Of a stretch of DNA of 64,000 nucleotides, positions 55,031 to 64,000 are shown in pieces. Made by a program: the position numbers and the translations under genes. This stretch comes from Trichosporon coremiiforme (lineage: Eukaryota; Basidiomycota; Tremellomycetes; Trichosporonales; Trichosporonaceae), in contig BCJJ01000004.1 in assembly GCA_039545355.1 (NCBI GenBank), forward strand, positions 744,001 through 808,000, given 5' to 3'. Within the stretch, counting starts at the first letter, position 1, and every line of letters starts with the position of its first letter. Below the pieces are notes generated by a model. It ran no database searches. It was given only the letters and a program-made list of their open reading frames with translations, and had not been told where the DNA came from.

Positions 55031-57051
55031 CTATTTCTTCTTGCCCTCGTCCTTGATCCAGCGCTTCGGGATGCCCTTCGCAACAAGCGCCTCAGACACG
55101 AGCTTGGTCTGGTTGCCCTGCACGAGCACCTCCTTGAGGTTGAGCTTGGGGCTCGCACCAGAGAGAGGCTGCACCGACGCAGAACCAGCACACAGGCGGC
55201 GCAGCTCGTCCGCAAAGTCGTCAATGTCGACACCGAAGCCCTCCAGCCCACTAACGAGCGTGACCTGCTTCCGGCCCTGGCGCGTCTTGACACACATGGT
55301 CACGGGCTGGAGGTTGCCCTTCCTGATCTGTCAGCTAGACACCCTTAGCGCAGCTCACTTGACGACTCCGCCGACGGAGACACTCCACCCGACCCCGTTG
55401 CGCAGACGACGCAGGATCTCGTCCCTGTTCACCCTGTCGCCGGGCGACATGCTCTTGCCAAGCGCAGCAGCGAGGGGCTCGTCAATCTTGATTGTCTTGA
55501 AGTCGCGCCCGACCAGCCCGTGCTTGGTCACGTACGCGTCGAAAGCGGGCTTGAGCGTGTTCGCGGGATGGCTGCCGTTCTTGCTGGTCCTGTTAGCTAC
55601 TCCAAGTCAAGCTCAAAGCTCACTCGAATCCACACCCTTCCCAGAATGCGACGCCGGAGCCGGTCGGTTTCCACATCTCTTCGACGGCGAGTTCGCGCGC
55701 ACCGCGCTTGTTCACCGTTGTGCCGGCCACTTCGGCGGTCGCGGCTTCGCGCGCGGCCTTCTTTGCCGTCTTGGTGTCATCCTCGGCGATCGTCTTGAAG
55801 GGGCGGTGCGCCTGGATCGCGGGGTGGGCGGGGTCGAAGCTGTCATCAGCTACGCGGATGAAGTGACCGAAGCTTACGAGGTGACGACCACTTCGCCCTT
55901 GGTCTCCTTCGTCTTGATGATGCCGTCCTTGTTCAGCTCCTTCATCCACTTGGCGAGCTTCTTCCACTCGCTGCGCGCTATGACGACGTCGTCCCGCCGC
56001 TCGGCCGGGATGTAGGCTGGCCGGTTCGGCAAGATGTGCGCTGAGTACAGCTGCGAGCTCGGCAGCGGCAGCTGGGACGGCGAGAGGGCGGACAGCGTCT
56101 GCATCAGCGCCGCAGTCAGGAGGGTCGATACCTCCGCCGGGGTTAGGGGCTCGCCCTTGTCCTCGACCGTCAGCTCGGCGACGGCGTCAGCTGCCTCATC
56201 GGCAGCGTCCTCCTGCGCGGGAGCCTCGCTCTCTGGCGGAGGAACCAGCGGCTTCGCGGGTGCCGGAAGAGGGAAAGAGGGCAGCGCGGGCTTGCTTCCG
56301 CTCTCCCAGAGGCTGGGGTCAGTTACCTTCGACGTAGTCAACTCACTGGTCGTCGATGATGGACAGGATGTCCGCGAACTTGCCCTCATCCCTATCGACG
56401 CCCTCTGCACGATGCCGAAGCAGGCGCTCAAGCTGATCCCTCAGTCCTCCGCGGGCCATTACACGCGCAACACCGACAAAGCTGACGCACCCGTCGCCCT
56501 CCGTATCGCTGACGAGACCGACGACGTCCCCCTCCGCGACGTCCGGGAGCTTCCATGGCGTTGCCATGTTGCGCACGGCGGGGAGGAAGAGGGGCGCACC
56601 TGTGAATAGCGGCGGTGGGAGGGGGTGGTGCAGCTGCAGCACCGGCATGGGCGGGAATGGCAGCGCCGCGAGCGTGTACACTGTTGTCAGCTCTACCGAG
56701 ATTGTGCTGGGAGCTCACGAGTTGGGATAAGCTCCTTCGAGCCGCGGCCGAAGGAAAGCCACAGCGGATCTCCACTGGGGGAGCTGTAGACTGTCTGTTC
56801 TGTCAGTTTACCAAACAGCACGCCCAACTTACGCCCTCGATGCCTCCGCTCGTTTCAAACGTAGCGCTCCGCACACTGTCAGGCAAGAGCAGCTTGCCGA
56901 GCTCCTTCTCGGTCACGCCGTTCTCGCCCTCGGCGACACATCCCGCCTTGAGGGCGGGATACTGCTCATAGATGCTCTGCAACAGCTGCCGCCGCGCAGA
57001 GGAGCGGATCGGCGTCGCGTTCGACTGGTGAGCGAGCGCCTTCTTGAACAT
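55031..57051 (-). CDS. TMA64: Translation initiation factor eIF2D (ligatin)
   Basis: eIF2D delivers tRNA to the 40S subunit without GTP and recycles post-termination complexes. Start ATG 57051 (MFKKALAHQSNATPIRSSAR); about seven exons, roughly 610 aa. The N-terminal DUF1947/PUA part reads ELIPTRYTLAALPFPPMPVL, then VRNMATPWKLPDVAEGDVVG and GCVSFVGVARVMA. A Pro/Ala/Glu-rich linker leads to a winged-helix/SWIB-like region (SLWESGS; LPNRPAYIPAERRDDVVIAR, then WKKLAKWMKELNKDGIIKTK). The C-terminal SUI1 domain is QPVTMCVKTRQGRKQVTLVS, then ELRRLCAGSASVQPLSG and GIPKRWIKDEGKKK. Domain order is that of eIF2D/Tma64. Identification is secure. Confidence 0.93.
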
Positions 57052-57452
57052 GGTGGTTTGGGTTGACGCAGATTAGCAGGAAGCGACCGAAGGACCAATA
57101 AAGTGGAGGTGGCCCGAGGGAACGGATCGGAGCCCCATACACATGTCACGATGCTGCCGCACATGTTGTACGGGCAGCGGTGTCTTCCTCATGCAGAAAA
57201 GACAGCAGTGCGACACGTAGCGGTTGCAAGGAAGGTCTCGTTGTGCACAGAAGCCAATCTGCAGAGCCGAAATAGTAGTGCATACAATGATATGAGAGAC
57301 CAATGCTAAGATAGCCGTAACAATGAGGAGGGACGCGAAACCACCCTGCGGACAAAGGCCAGACCGAGTAATGTTGTCTTAGCTGTCTGGAACGCCCACA
57401 GTTCAATGAACGAGGCCAGAGGGACGACGACAGCAGAGCTCTAGACAACCAT
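57052..57452. other. Intergenic region
   Basis: About 400 bp between the eIF2D start and the URM1 stop. No coding signal or repeat recognised. Confidence 0.45.
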
Positions 57453-57948
57453 CTAACCACCGTGGAGAGTCGAGATGAAGACGATCTCGTCGCGATCCTT
57501 CAGCTCGTACTCGAGCTCGCCCTCGAGCTCCCAGTCGGCGTCGTTGATGAGAACGAGAATTCCAGGTCGACTGGACATCAGTTAAGGTCATACGGGAGCG
57601 AGTTAACTCACACTCCTTCGCCGTCGATGAACATCTCCTCACGCTCGCTGACGAGATTGTCCTTCATCCAGGAGATGAGGAAGCGCACGTCCGCCGGTCG
57701 TCCGTCGGGCGCGGTCTTCAGAATGAAAACAGTGTGCTTGGGCTTCTGGGAGAAGATCAGATGCAGACCGCCGCTTTACTGTCAGTTCATGAGACGTACA
57801 GCGAAAGCTCAACGTACCCAAACTCGATCTTGATCTCGAGGTCATCAGCTCCCTTACTCTTGGGAGCCTGAGCGAGAGCCTCGACAGCCGCCTCGTTCGG
57901 CTTCGTGTATCCCAGTCCGGTCGACTGTCCAACCGCTGCTGCCGCCAT
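57453..57948 (-). CDS. URM1: Ubiquitin-related modifier Urm1
   Basis: Urm1 is the ubiquitin-like sulfur carrier for tRNA wobble-uridine thiolation (with Uba4 and Ncs2/Ncs6) and a protein tag under oxidative stress. Exons 57818-57948, 57612-57773 and 57453-57570 total 411 nt (136 aa). The beta-grasp core reads [20 protein letters not shown], then [20 protein letters not shown] and [20 protein letters not shown]. The C-terminus is [12 protein letters not shown], with the Gly-Gly needed for activation. The protein is about 35 residues longer than yeast Urm1 because of an Ala/Gly-rich N-terminal extension ([20 protein letters not shown]). It is head to head with MIC60, 315 bp between starts. Confidence 0.96.
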
Positions 57949-58263
57949 GGTGATCGTGAGGGTGTAGGAATGCGAACTCGATCGTGGCTGATCCAAAGGT
58001 TGCGGACACTCATGCAGCGGCGCACCTCCACCTCTCGAAAACATGACGCTCAGGGTGTGAAACACGCGGCGGGTGCCACACACCTGAGCACGCGACGTCG
58101 ACCAGGGAGTCCACCCGATAACTCCGTAACGCCGTACGCTGAGCGACGGGCGGGCGGGTGCGCGGGTCTGGCCCGGACGCTCGCTGTGTCCGACGCTGCC
58201 GGCGATGTCATGAGTGACGATCATTAGTCTTAGCCGACTTTCGCACCACCACTCTCCTTAAAA
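57949..58263. other. Divergent promoter region
   Basis: 315 bp between URM1 and MIC60 starts, presumably a shared promoter region. No specific motif supported. Confidence 0.5.
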
Positions 58264-60549
58264 ATGTACGGCCAGCTCAGGCATGTTCCTGCCCGGGCTC
58301 CGAGGGCCCTCGTTCAGAGGCGCGTAAGTATCTCCTCCCGACACACGCGTCGATCACATGCACAAGCTCACACTACATTACAGGCTCTGAACGTCTCGGC
58401 TCCCGCCCGCCAGAACATTCCTCCTACCGCGCAGGCTGCTTCGGCCACGATCCCTCCCAACCAGAAGAAGGGAAGCGTTCTCGGCAAGCTCGTCCGCTAC
58501 GTCGTTATCGGTGGTCTCATTTTCTACCCCGTTTCCGCCTATGTCTCGACCAAGTCGGAGCCCTACCGCGACTTCTTCGTCAAGCTTCCCGGAGGTGAGG
58601 CGATTGCCGACTACGCCGACGAGAACGACTGGAACGAGTTCGGCCCCGGTACCATCACGAAGCAGATTGCCAAGTGGACCGGCGGTAACAAGGACGAGGA
58701 CCTGCAGCGCAAGATTGAGGCTGCCACCAGGAACGCCGAGGCCAAGGCCAAGTCCGCCGGCGATGAGATCTCCCGTGAGGCTCACGTCGCCAAGGACGCT
58801 CTCCAGGACAAGATCACCGGTCTGCAGCGCGTTCTCAGCAACGCCGCTACCGAGGCTCGCGACAAGGCCCAGGAGCTTGCCCGCCAGGCTCAGGAGAAGG
58901 CTAGCGAGCTCTCTGCTTCGATGAAGGAGAAGGCTGAGGAGGTCAAGGGCAAGGCCGAGGAGGCCAAGGACCGTGCCGAGTCCGCCGCTGATGCCGCCAA
59001 GCAGCGCGCTGAGGCCTCTGCCGAGTCCTCGAAGCGCTCCGCCGACTCGATCGCCCAACAGGTGCAGGCTGCCGCTAAGGACGCCGCCGAGAACGCTAAG
59101 CTCGCTGGCCAGTCGATCAAGCAGGACGCCAAGGACCTCAAGGACGCGATCACGGAGAAGGCTGAGGAGGCTGCCGACGCCGTCAAGGAGAAGCACGACA
59201 CTGGCGCCACTCTCACCAACCCCGCGTACTACCCCGACACTGCCCGCCCCCGCGCCGTCACGACCGAGGGTGTCAAGCCCCAGAAGCCCGACCACACCAA
59301 CGAGACGCTCTGGGATGAGAAGCTCCCTCTCGGCTACGAGGCCCCTCCCGGATTCTACGTCCCTCCTCCCAAGAAGGCCAAGAAGCCCAAGGCTGGCGAG
59401 AAGCTCCCTCTTCTCGTCCCCAAGGTCAAGGCTATCGCCGGTGAGGAGCCTGTTATCGCCCAGCTCGCTGCTACCATCGACTCCCTGACCAACTCGCTCT
59501 CGTCTGGCAAGGGTGTCCCCTCCGCGGACTCTTCGCGTATCCTCGAGAAGGCTCAGGGCGACCTTACCGCCCTGAACTCGCGCATCTCCGAGGTCAAGAA
59601 GACGGAGCAGGAGCGTCTCGAGAAGACTGTGGCTGAGCAGGCGTCCAAGTTCGAGAACAAGCTCCAGGAAGTTGAGCAGAAGTGGAAGAGCGACGAGGAC
59701 AACCTCAAGAAGAACTGGGAGGACGAGCGCCAGAAGATGGTCGACAGCTGGCGCACCGTTCTCGACGGTGAGCTGGAGGAGCAGCGCAAGGTGATCGAGC
59801 AGCGCCTGAAGGACGAGGTCGTTTCGCAGGGTATCGAGCTCCAGCGCCGGTGGCTCCGTTCCATCAAGGCGCAGGTCGAGACTGAGCGTGGTGGCCGTCT
59901 CGCCAAGCTCGAGGCGCTCACGACCTCGCTCAAGCAGCTCGAGCGCATCACGCTTGACAACTCTGCCGTTCTCGACGACAACGTGCGCCTGCACAAGATC
60001 TGGTCCGCCCTCCGTGCCGTCCAGTCTAAGGCTGAGCGCGGCGACATTGCGTTCGATGACGAGCTCCGCGTCCTGCACGCTCTGACGGGCGACGCGCACG
60101 CCGTCGCGGACAACAAGATCGTCAACGCGACCCTCGCCTCGCTCGAGGCCTCGGGCATCGCCCAGACCGGCGTCAAGTCCTTCCCCTACCTCGCCTCTTG
60201 GTTCGCCAACTCTGTCGCGCCGCGAATCCACGAGGCCGCCCTCGTCCCGGCGCCCGAGAACGCCGGCGTCGGCGCCCACGTCGCCTCCAACCTCCTCTCC
60301 AAGGTCATGTTCCGCCCGCAGGCCGGTCTTGTCGAGGGCGAGTCGGTCGACGCCCACCTCGCCCGCGCCGAATGGGCCCTGGCCAACAAGGACCTCGACG
60401 CCGCCGCTCGCGAGGTCAACAACCTCCGCGGATGGCCGAGGAAACTCGCCGAGGACTGGCTTCGGGAGGCCCGCCGCCGGCTCGAGGTCCAGCAGGCCCT
60501 CGACGTCGTCGGAACCGAGGCCACCCTCTCCTCCCTCCTCATGGTTTAA
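58264..60549 (+). CDS. MIC60: MICOS subunit Mic60 (mitofilin)
   Basis: Mic60 is the inner-membrane core of the MICOS complex, which holds crista junctions and contacts the outer membrane. Exons 58264-58323 and 58384-60549 encode 741 aa. An Arg-rich presequence (MYGQLRHVPARAPRALVQRR) is followed by one membrane helix (KLVRYVVIGGLIFYPVSAYV). A long Ala/Lys/Glu coiled coil comes next, then a Pro-rich hinge (YEAPPGFYVPPPKKAKKP) and a second coiled coil (KWKSDEDNLKKNWEDERQKM). The C-terminal mitofilin domain ends HLARAEWALANKDLDAAARE, then VNNLRGWPRKLAEDWLREAR. The 60-nt intron is a multiple of three with no stop, so unspliced mRNA would add 20 residues to the presequence. Strong codon bias makes a 798-codon open frame on the other strand; it is a shadow. 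Identification is secure. Confidence 0.94.
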   Translation: MYGQLRHVPARAPRALVQRRVSISSRHTRRSHAQAHTTLQALNVSAPARQNIPPTAQAASATIPPNQKKGSVLGKLVRYVVIGGLIFYPVSAYVSTKSEPYRDFFVKLPGGEAIADYADENDWNEFGPGTITKQIAKWTGGNKDEDLQRKIEAATRNAEAKAKSAGDEISREAHVAKDALQDKITGLQRVLSNAATEARDKAQELARQAQEKASELSASMKEKAEEVKGKAEEAKDRAESAADAAKQRAEASAESSKRSADSIAQQVQAAAKDAAENAKLAGQSIKQDAKDLKDAITEKAEEAADAVKEKHDTGATLTNPAYYPDTARPRAVTTEGVKPQKPDHTNETLWDEKLPLGYEAPPGFYVPPPKKAKKPKAGEKLPLLVPKVKAIAGEEPVIAQLAATIDSLTNSLSSGKGVPSADSSRILEKAQGDLTALNSRISEVKKTEQERLEKTVAEQASKFENKLQEVEQKWKSDEDNLKKNWEDERQKMVDSWRTVLDGELEEQRKVIEQRLKDEVVSQGIELQRRWLRSIKAQVETERGGRLAKLEALTTSLKQLERITLDNSAVLDDNVRLHKIWSALRAVQSKAERGDIAFDDELRVLHALTGDAHAVADNKIVNATLASLEASGIAQTGVKSFPYLASWFANSVAPRIHEAALVPAPENAGVGAHVASNLLSKVMFRPQAGLVEGESVDAHLARAEWALANKDLDAAAREVNNLRGWPRKLAEDWLREARRRLEVQQALDVVGTEATLSSLLMV

Positions 60550-60831
60550 AGATAGGATAGTCATGCATAGATGAAAGATATACACATCACAGTGTGCGCG
60601 AGCAAGGCGAGCAAGCCAGTCAGACTGCGATCGTAGCGAGCAACGCGGGGCAGCGGACTGGACAACGCGAGCGCGGAGGGGAAGTTGAAGCCAGAATGGA
60701 CGTGATAGTGATGAAGCGGGACATTGAATCTGGGCACAGGTTAGGTTCATCTGAGTTCGCCACCTACAGTCCATAGTCTTGATGAGACGATCCGTGGATG
60801 GTTAGCAGGATCGTCGACCGCAACCTACGAT

Positions 60832-62582
60832 CTAAGCAGACTCAGGACGGTGCGCCTCGACGACCTGCTCGTGCTCGCGCAGCTCCGACTCATGCTTCTT
60901 GAGTCCCTGCTCGTCCTCGGCGAGCTTGGCCATGTCCTCAGTGGGGTCCTTCGCCTCGTCTTTGATGGGCTCAGTGCTACCCGCGACAGTGGTGGGAATG
61001 AGAGTGGGAACCCCCTGGGCGGCGGGCTTGACGGGAGGAGTAGCGGGAGTGGTGAGCTGCGCAGCAGGGTCGGAGGGAACGAGCTTGTCGATGTCCTGCC
61101 ACTGCTCTTCATTCTTGCCCTTCTCCTCTTGGGGCTCATTCTTGACCTCGGTCTCAGTCTGGACAGAGACATGGACATCCGTGTTGGTCATGACCTCGAT
61201 GGGGCGAACCTGCACGCCCTCCGCGTCCTTGGCCGCGGCCGCCGCCACACTCGCAGCAGCGGTGGCGGCGGTGGGGCTGGCGGGGGAAGCCTGGATGGGC
61301 TCGGCGGACTTGACCTCGTCGGAAGGAGAGGCGATCTTGGCGGGCGTAGTGGGCGCGCTAGGGGCGGGAGTGAGGGGCGCACCGACAGGCTCGACGGCCG
61401 AGATGGGAGTGGGCACTTCGGGGGGCTCGGAGCCAGTCGTCGCGTGAGTGGACGAGGCGTCGTCGCGAACATTGAGAGAGGGGAGGATGATCGACGCGGC
61501 AGTCGCGCCAGTCCCGGCGAGGGCGGAGTGGAGGCTCGGCGTCTCCTCGTCCTTCTCCGACTTGATCTCGGGCTCGGTGGCGGCCTTGGGTGTCTCGACG
61601 TCGGCGTCGACGGTGTCAGCGTCGGCATTGACTGCTGTCAGCTCAATGGTGGACATAGAGCAGGGAGGGAGGCTCACGCTTCTTCGCCTCGGCGTCGGCT
61701 GCATGTCAGCTTTGCTGTATATGGTGCCAAACTGTCAGGTGAAGACTTACGCTTCTCCATGGTAGTCCCGGCACCGAACGCGGCTGTCGTCAGCTCCAGG
61801 ACTCTTCATCTTAAGACCAACTCACGCCTGGTGACGGGAGTGGGGACAGGCTCAGCTGCAAGTCAGCTCCCTGTAACAGTTGCGGAGCTGGAGAAGGCTC
61901 ACTGCTCTTCAAGACAGGCTCAGCTGCCTGTTAGCTCTTGGCGGACATCGCCGAGCTCGTCGGTAAACTCACTCTCCTCAGAGACAGGGTCGGCTGGACG
62001 TAAGCTCCATGCCACACCTGCAGAGCTGGCCGACGGGGACTCACTCTTCTCGAGAACAGGCTCAGCTAGTCGTCAGCTGAATGCCCAGAGTGTAGAACTG
62101 GGAGAAGAGGAACTCACCCTGCTCAGAGACAAGCTCGTCTGGATGTCAGCTGTAAAGAGACAAGATAGCAGCTGGGCCAACCACTCACCCTTCTTCTCGG
62201 CAGAGACGGGCTCAGCTGCATGTCAGATATTCCCAAAGCGCTCACATCTTCAACCAAGACCTACCCTCCTTCTCAGCAGCGAGCTGGGCTGTTCGTCAGC
62301 TTGCATTGTGGCTTCTGCGGAGCTGTCTTGCGCTGACTCACTCTGCTTCTCGGCGACAGGCTCGGCTGGTTGTCAGCTAAAAGAACATTACCGAGAGAAC
62401 TGGAGACCATTCGACCACAGCGGAGGCAACTTACCCTTCTCCTTCTCGATGGTCTCGGCGGGTTCAGCCTTGACCTCAGCGGGCTTGTCAACCTTAGGCT
62501 TCGCGTCGCTTATACTGAGCTTGCGCACGGCGTCGGCGGCCTCCTTGACGCTGTCGGACGACTTCTTGGAGAACAGGCCCAT
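60832..62582 (-). CDS. Microexon-array gene: acidic repeat protein of unknown function
   Basis: Twelve exons, 1191 nt, 396 aa. Exon 1 (62435-62582) encodes MGLFSKKSSDSVKEAADAVR, then KLSISDAKPKVDKPAEVKAE and PAETIEKEK. Ten microexons follow: 62342-62365, 62265-62288, 62189-62215, 62118-62138, 62045-62065, 61973-61993, 61903-61923, 61826-61855, 61751-61783 and 61678-61698. They add AEPVAEKQ, TQLAAEKE, AEPVSAEKK, DELVSEQ, AEPVLEK, TDPVSEE, TEPVLKS, TEPVPTPVTR, PAFGAGTTMEK and PDAEAKK. The last exon (60832-61631) is Ala/Pro/Thr/Glu-rich and ends in a charged helix (LAEDEQGLKKHESELREHEQ). All eleven introns are phase 1, so any microexon can be skipped without changing frame. Each intron has GTGAGY/GTAAGT/GTAGGT, a CTGAC, CTAAC or CTTAC branch site, and a 3' AG. 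There is no signal peptide, membrane segment or recognised domain. Function unknown. Confidence 0.85.
61826..62434 (-). repeat. Tandem exon-intron repeat, unit about 70-77 bp
   Basis: Exon starts in forward coordinates are 61903, 61973, 62045, 62118, 62189, 62265 and 62342, spacings of 70, 72, 73, 71, 76 and 77 bp. Each unit holds an acceptor, a microexon that in most copies begins CTGAGCCTGTC or a close variant, a donor and an intron. At least four introns (introns 2, 5, 6 and 8) also share a degenerate CAGCTCYGCA about 12-20 nt after the donor. This points to duplication of the whole exon-plus-intron unit rather than separate origin of each exon. Confidence 0.8.
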
Positions 62583-63531
62583 CTTGATTATGTCTAGTGT
62601 TGCTTGTTGACAAGTGACAGAGGTGTGCGAGCTGAGGGTTGGCGGTGAGTGATGCGAAAGGAAAGGAGAGGGTGGGTGGTGGACAAGACGAGGAAGGCGG
62701 CAAGTGCTTATTAATGAGGGCATCAGACCAAAGGGTGCCGACGTGGACGTCTCGATGCGAGAGGCGCAGCGGAGGGATGCGCATGGTGCACAAGGCGCAA
62801 GGAGGGGCTGCGACGCCGTTGTTGTGTGACAGGCTGCGAAGTGCAAGAGTGCGAGAGGGGCAAGTGAGTGAGTCGACATTGCCCGATAGGCCGTAACAGC
62901 CATGGAGGGAGGAAGGACGACGGACCGTCGCACTCTGGCCTGCACATGGTACGAAGGATCGCCTTGTGCGTTAGCGCCCCACGTCACGTTGTCTCGAACG
63001 GTATCGTCTGCTGACTTTCAGCTTTGGACATCTTGCGCAGTGTTCGCTCAAGTTAAGGCTGGCTGCTCGTCGGGCAACCCGACCTCGTTGCTGGAAAGGT
63101 CTTCTGTGCCGCGTGTTGGAAGCTGCTCTATGCTCTACGACTTCATGAGCGTCACCAAGAGACAACCACGTTATCAAAGTGAGGCACGGTCTGTGCTCGG
63201 AACGGGCGTACTGAGGAATGGTCAATGCAGCGTCAGTGCGGCCGGAGCCGGCGCAGATCACACGTCCAGGAACGCCGCCACACTTGGGCCACACTGGTCA
63301 CGACTCCAGTCCCCGAGATCGCTGGATCGCTGGAGTGCGTTTCAGACGTGCACCATGTGTGCGTGGTGTTTCACATGCTGCATTGTTCTGCTATCTGTCT
63401 TCTCACGCGTTGCTATTGTTACAAAGTGTGTGTGGTGCGGTTCGCTCCGGCTGGGCTGCGGTTACGGGGAAAGGTTGTGGGATCTGAACAGGGTGGTGTG
63501 CGATGGTGGAGGAGATCAGGTGGAGCCACGT
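62583..63531. other. Intergenic region upstream of the microexon gene
   Basis: About 950 bp between the start of the microexon gene and the stop of the next gene; both are on the minus strand, so it contains the microexon-gene promoter and the 3' UTR of its neighbour. No coding signal, repeat or RNA gene recognised. Confidence 0.5.
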
Positions 63532-64000
63532 CTAGTGGGAAGCGTACGACGGCACCTTGTTCTCGGCGTATTGAGCGTAGAGCTCGCGCTCGGCCTCCAT
63601 CGCCTTCTTGTCGCCCCTAACACTGCCGTGGCTTCCGCTGCTGCTACCGTACGACTTTTCTTCCTTCGCCAGCTTGCCCTTCTTCTCATAGGGGTCTGCG
63701 TAGTCGTAGTAATCGTGTTTCAGCAGCGACGCGGGGGTCTTGAGGTCCTTGCGGTCCTTGACCTCCTTCTGATCCTTGAGGTCCTTGGGGTCGAGCTCGA
63801 ACGAGCTCGTCGGCGAGAGGGGGGTGTCGTTCTGCGCATAACGGCCAAGGCGGGGGTTGCGCCCGTAGCGCTCGATCCACTCGGGGTCGCGCACGGTCTC
63901 GTGGTGGTCGCCAGGGTACGCAAAGAGGTCGTGGAAGGAGAGCTTCCAGACCTCCTTGCTACCGCCGTGGTGCACGAGCACAGCGATGATCTCGAACAGG
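63532..64000 (-). CDS. Partial gene at right edge, C-terminal part of an unknown protein
   Basis: The frame is open from the window edge to a stop at 63532-63534 and reads LFEIIAVLVHHGGSKEVWKL, then SFHDLFAYPGDHHETVRDPE and WIERYGRNPRLGRYAQ. After that comes a Lys/Asp-rich charged linker (ELDPKDLKDQKEVKDRKDLK) and a Tyr/Ser-rich tail (KHDYYDYADPYEKKGKLAKE, then YGSSSGSHGSVRGDKK) ending VPSYASH. The first 20 residues could be the end of a membrane helix, which would make this the cytosolic tail of a multi-pass protein. I do not recognise the family; the N-terminal part is outside the window. Confidence 0.6.
   Translation of the reverse strand, partial: LFEIIAVLVHHGGSKEVWKLSFHDLFAYPGDHHETVRDPEWIERYGRNPRLGRYAQNDTPLSPTSSFELDPKDLKDQKEVKDRKDLKTPASLLKHDYYDYADPYEKKGKLAKEEKSYGSSSGSHGSVRGDKKAMEAERELYAQYAENKVPSYASH

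Noticed and set aside
58378..60774. A 798-codon open frame antisense to MIC60
   Set aside because: It lies entirely opposite a secure MIC60 coding region with strong third-position C/G bias, which removes stops on the other strand. The translation is Leu/Gly/Val/Arg low complexity with no motif.
60850..62610. A 586-codon open frame on the plus strand across the microexon gene
   Set aside because: Its first half mirrors the biased last exon. Its second half runs through the exon-intron array, where the repeat period and the lack of stops are incidental. The minus-strand model explains every splice site and keeps phase over all eleven introns.

Overview
The window is nuclear DNA from a fungus, most likely a basidiomycete yeast of the Tremellomycetes (a Trichosporonales-like genome is my best guess). 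The reasons are GC-rich coding DNA, dense genes on both strands with no operons, and almost every gene cut by short introns of about 35-75 nt. These introns start GTGAGT/GTAAGT, carry a GCTGAC or GCTAAC branch site a few bases before the 3' AG, and give uninterrupted family matches once removed. I saw no rRNA, tRNA, CRISPR array, plasmid gene or intact transposon. The species call is inference; the splice grammar and the protein families are read from the sequence.

Layout. 0-5 kb: eIF2B-beta (cut by the left edge), a small unknown protein, a 2-oxoglutarate/Fe(II) oxygenase, prefoldin subunit 1 and NAC-alpha. 5-13 kb: an unknown protein, a Lys/Ala-rich PPxY protein with a myristoylation-type start, a candidate Rap1-type telomere protein, LSM1 and a HEI10/Zip3-like RING protein. 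13-22 kb: a broken F-box-like gene, a CNNM/Mam3 transporter-like protein with a frame break, a PEHE-like chromatin protein, an ER membrane protein, ZNF830 and a four-TM protein. 24-38 kb: a UBA-plus-E2 ubiquitin-conjugating protein, adrenodoxin reductase, a Cys-rich membrane protein, the HIR subunit Hpc2/ubinuclein, a Zn2Cys6 regulator and a small membrane protein. 38.7-41.2 kb is gene-poor. 41-64 kb: an unusual aquaporin-like channel, LUC7, SelO, deoxyhypusine hydroxylase, DOA1, a long HSL-type hydrolase, eIF2D, URM1, MIC60, an exceptional microexon gene and a partial gene at the right edge.

Most genes are unlinked housekeeping functions: translation and nascent-chain handling (eIF2B-beta, NAC-alpha, prefoldin, eIF2D, deoxyhypusine hydroxylase), RNA processing (LSM1, LUC7, ZNF830), ubiquitin and ubiquitin-like pathways (UBA-E2, DOA1, URM1, HEI10-like RING), mitochondria (adrenodoxin reductase, MIC60, SelO) and chromatin (Hpc2, PEHE-like, Rap1-like).

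The most unusual object is the gene at 60832-62582 (minus). Between a normal first and last exon lie ten microexons of 21-33 nt, all phase 1 on both sides, separated by introns of 42-53 nt. Most encode variants of one short acidic motif (A/T/D-E-P-V-x-E-K). Exon plus intron together form a tandem DNA repeat of about 70-77 bp, so each repeat unit is a self-contained, frame-neutral spliceable cassette. The second notable point is the CNNM/Mam3 gene, where the reading frame moves by -1 exactly at a T-TTT-TTA heptamer.
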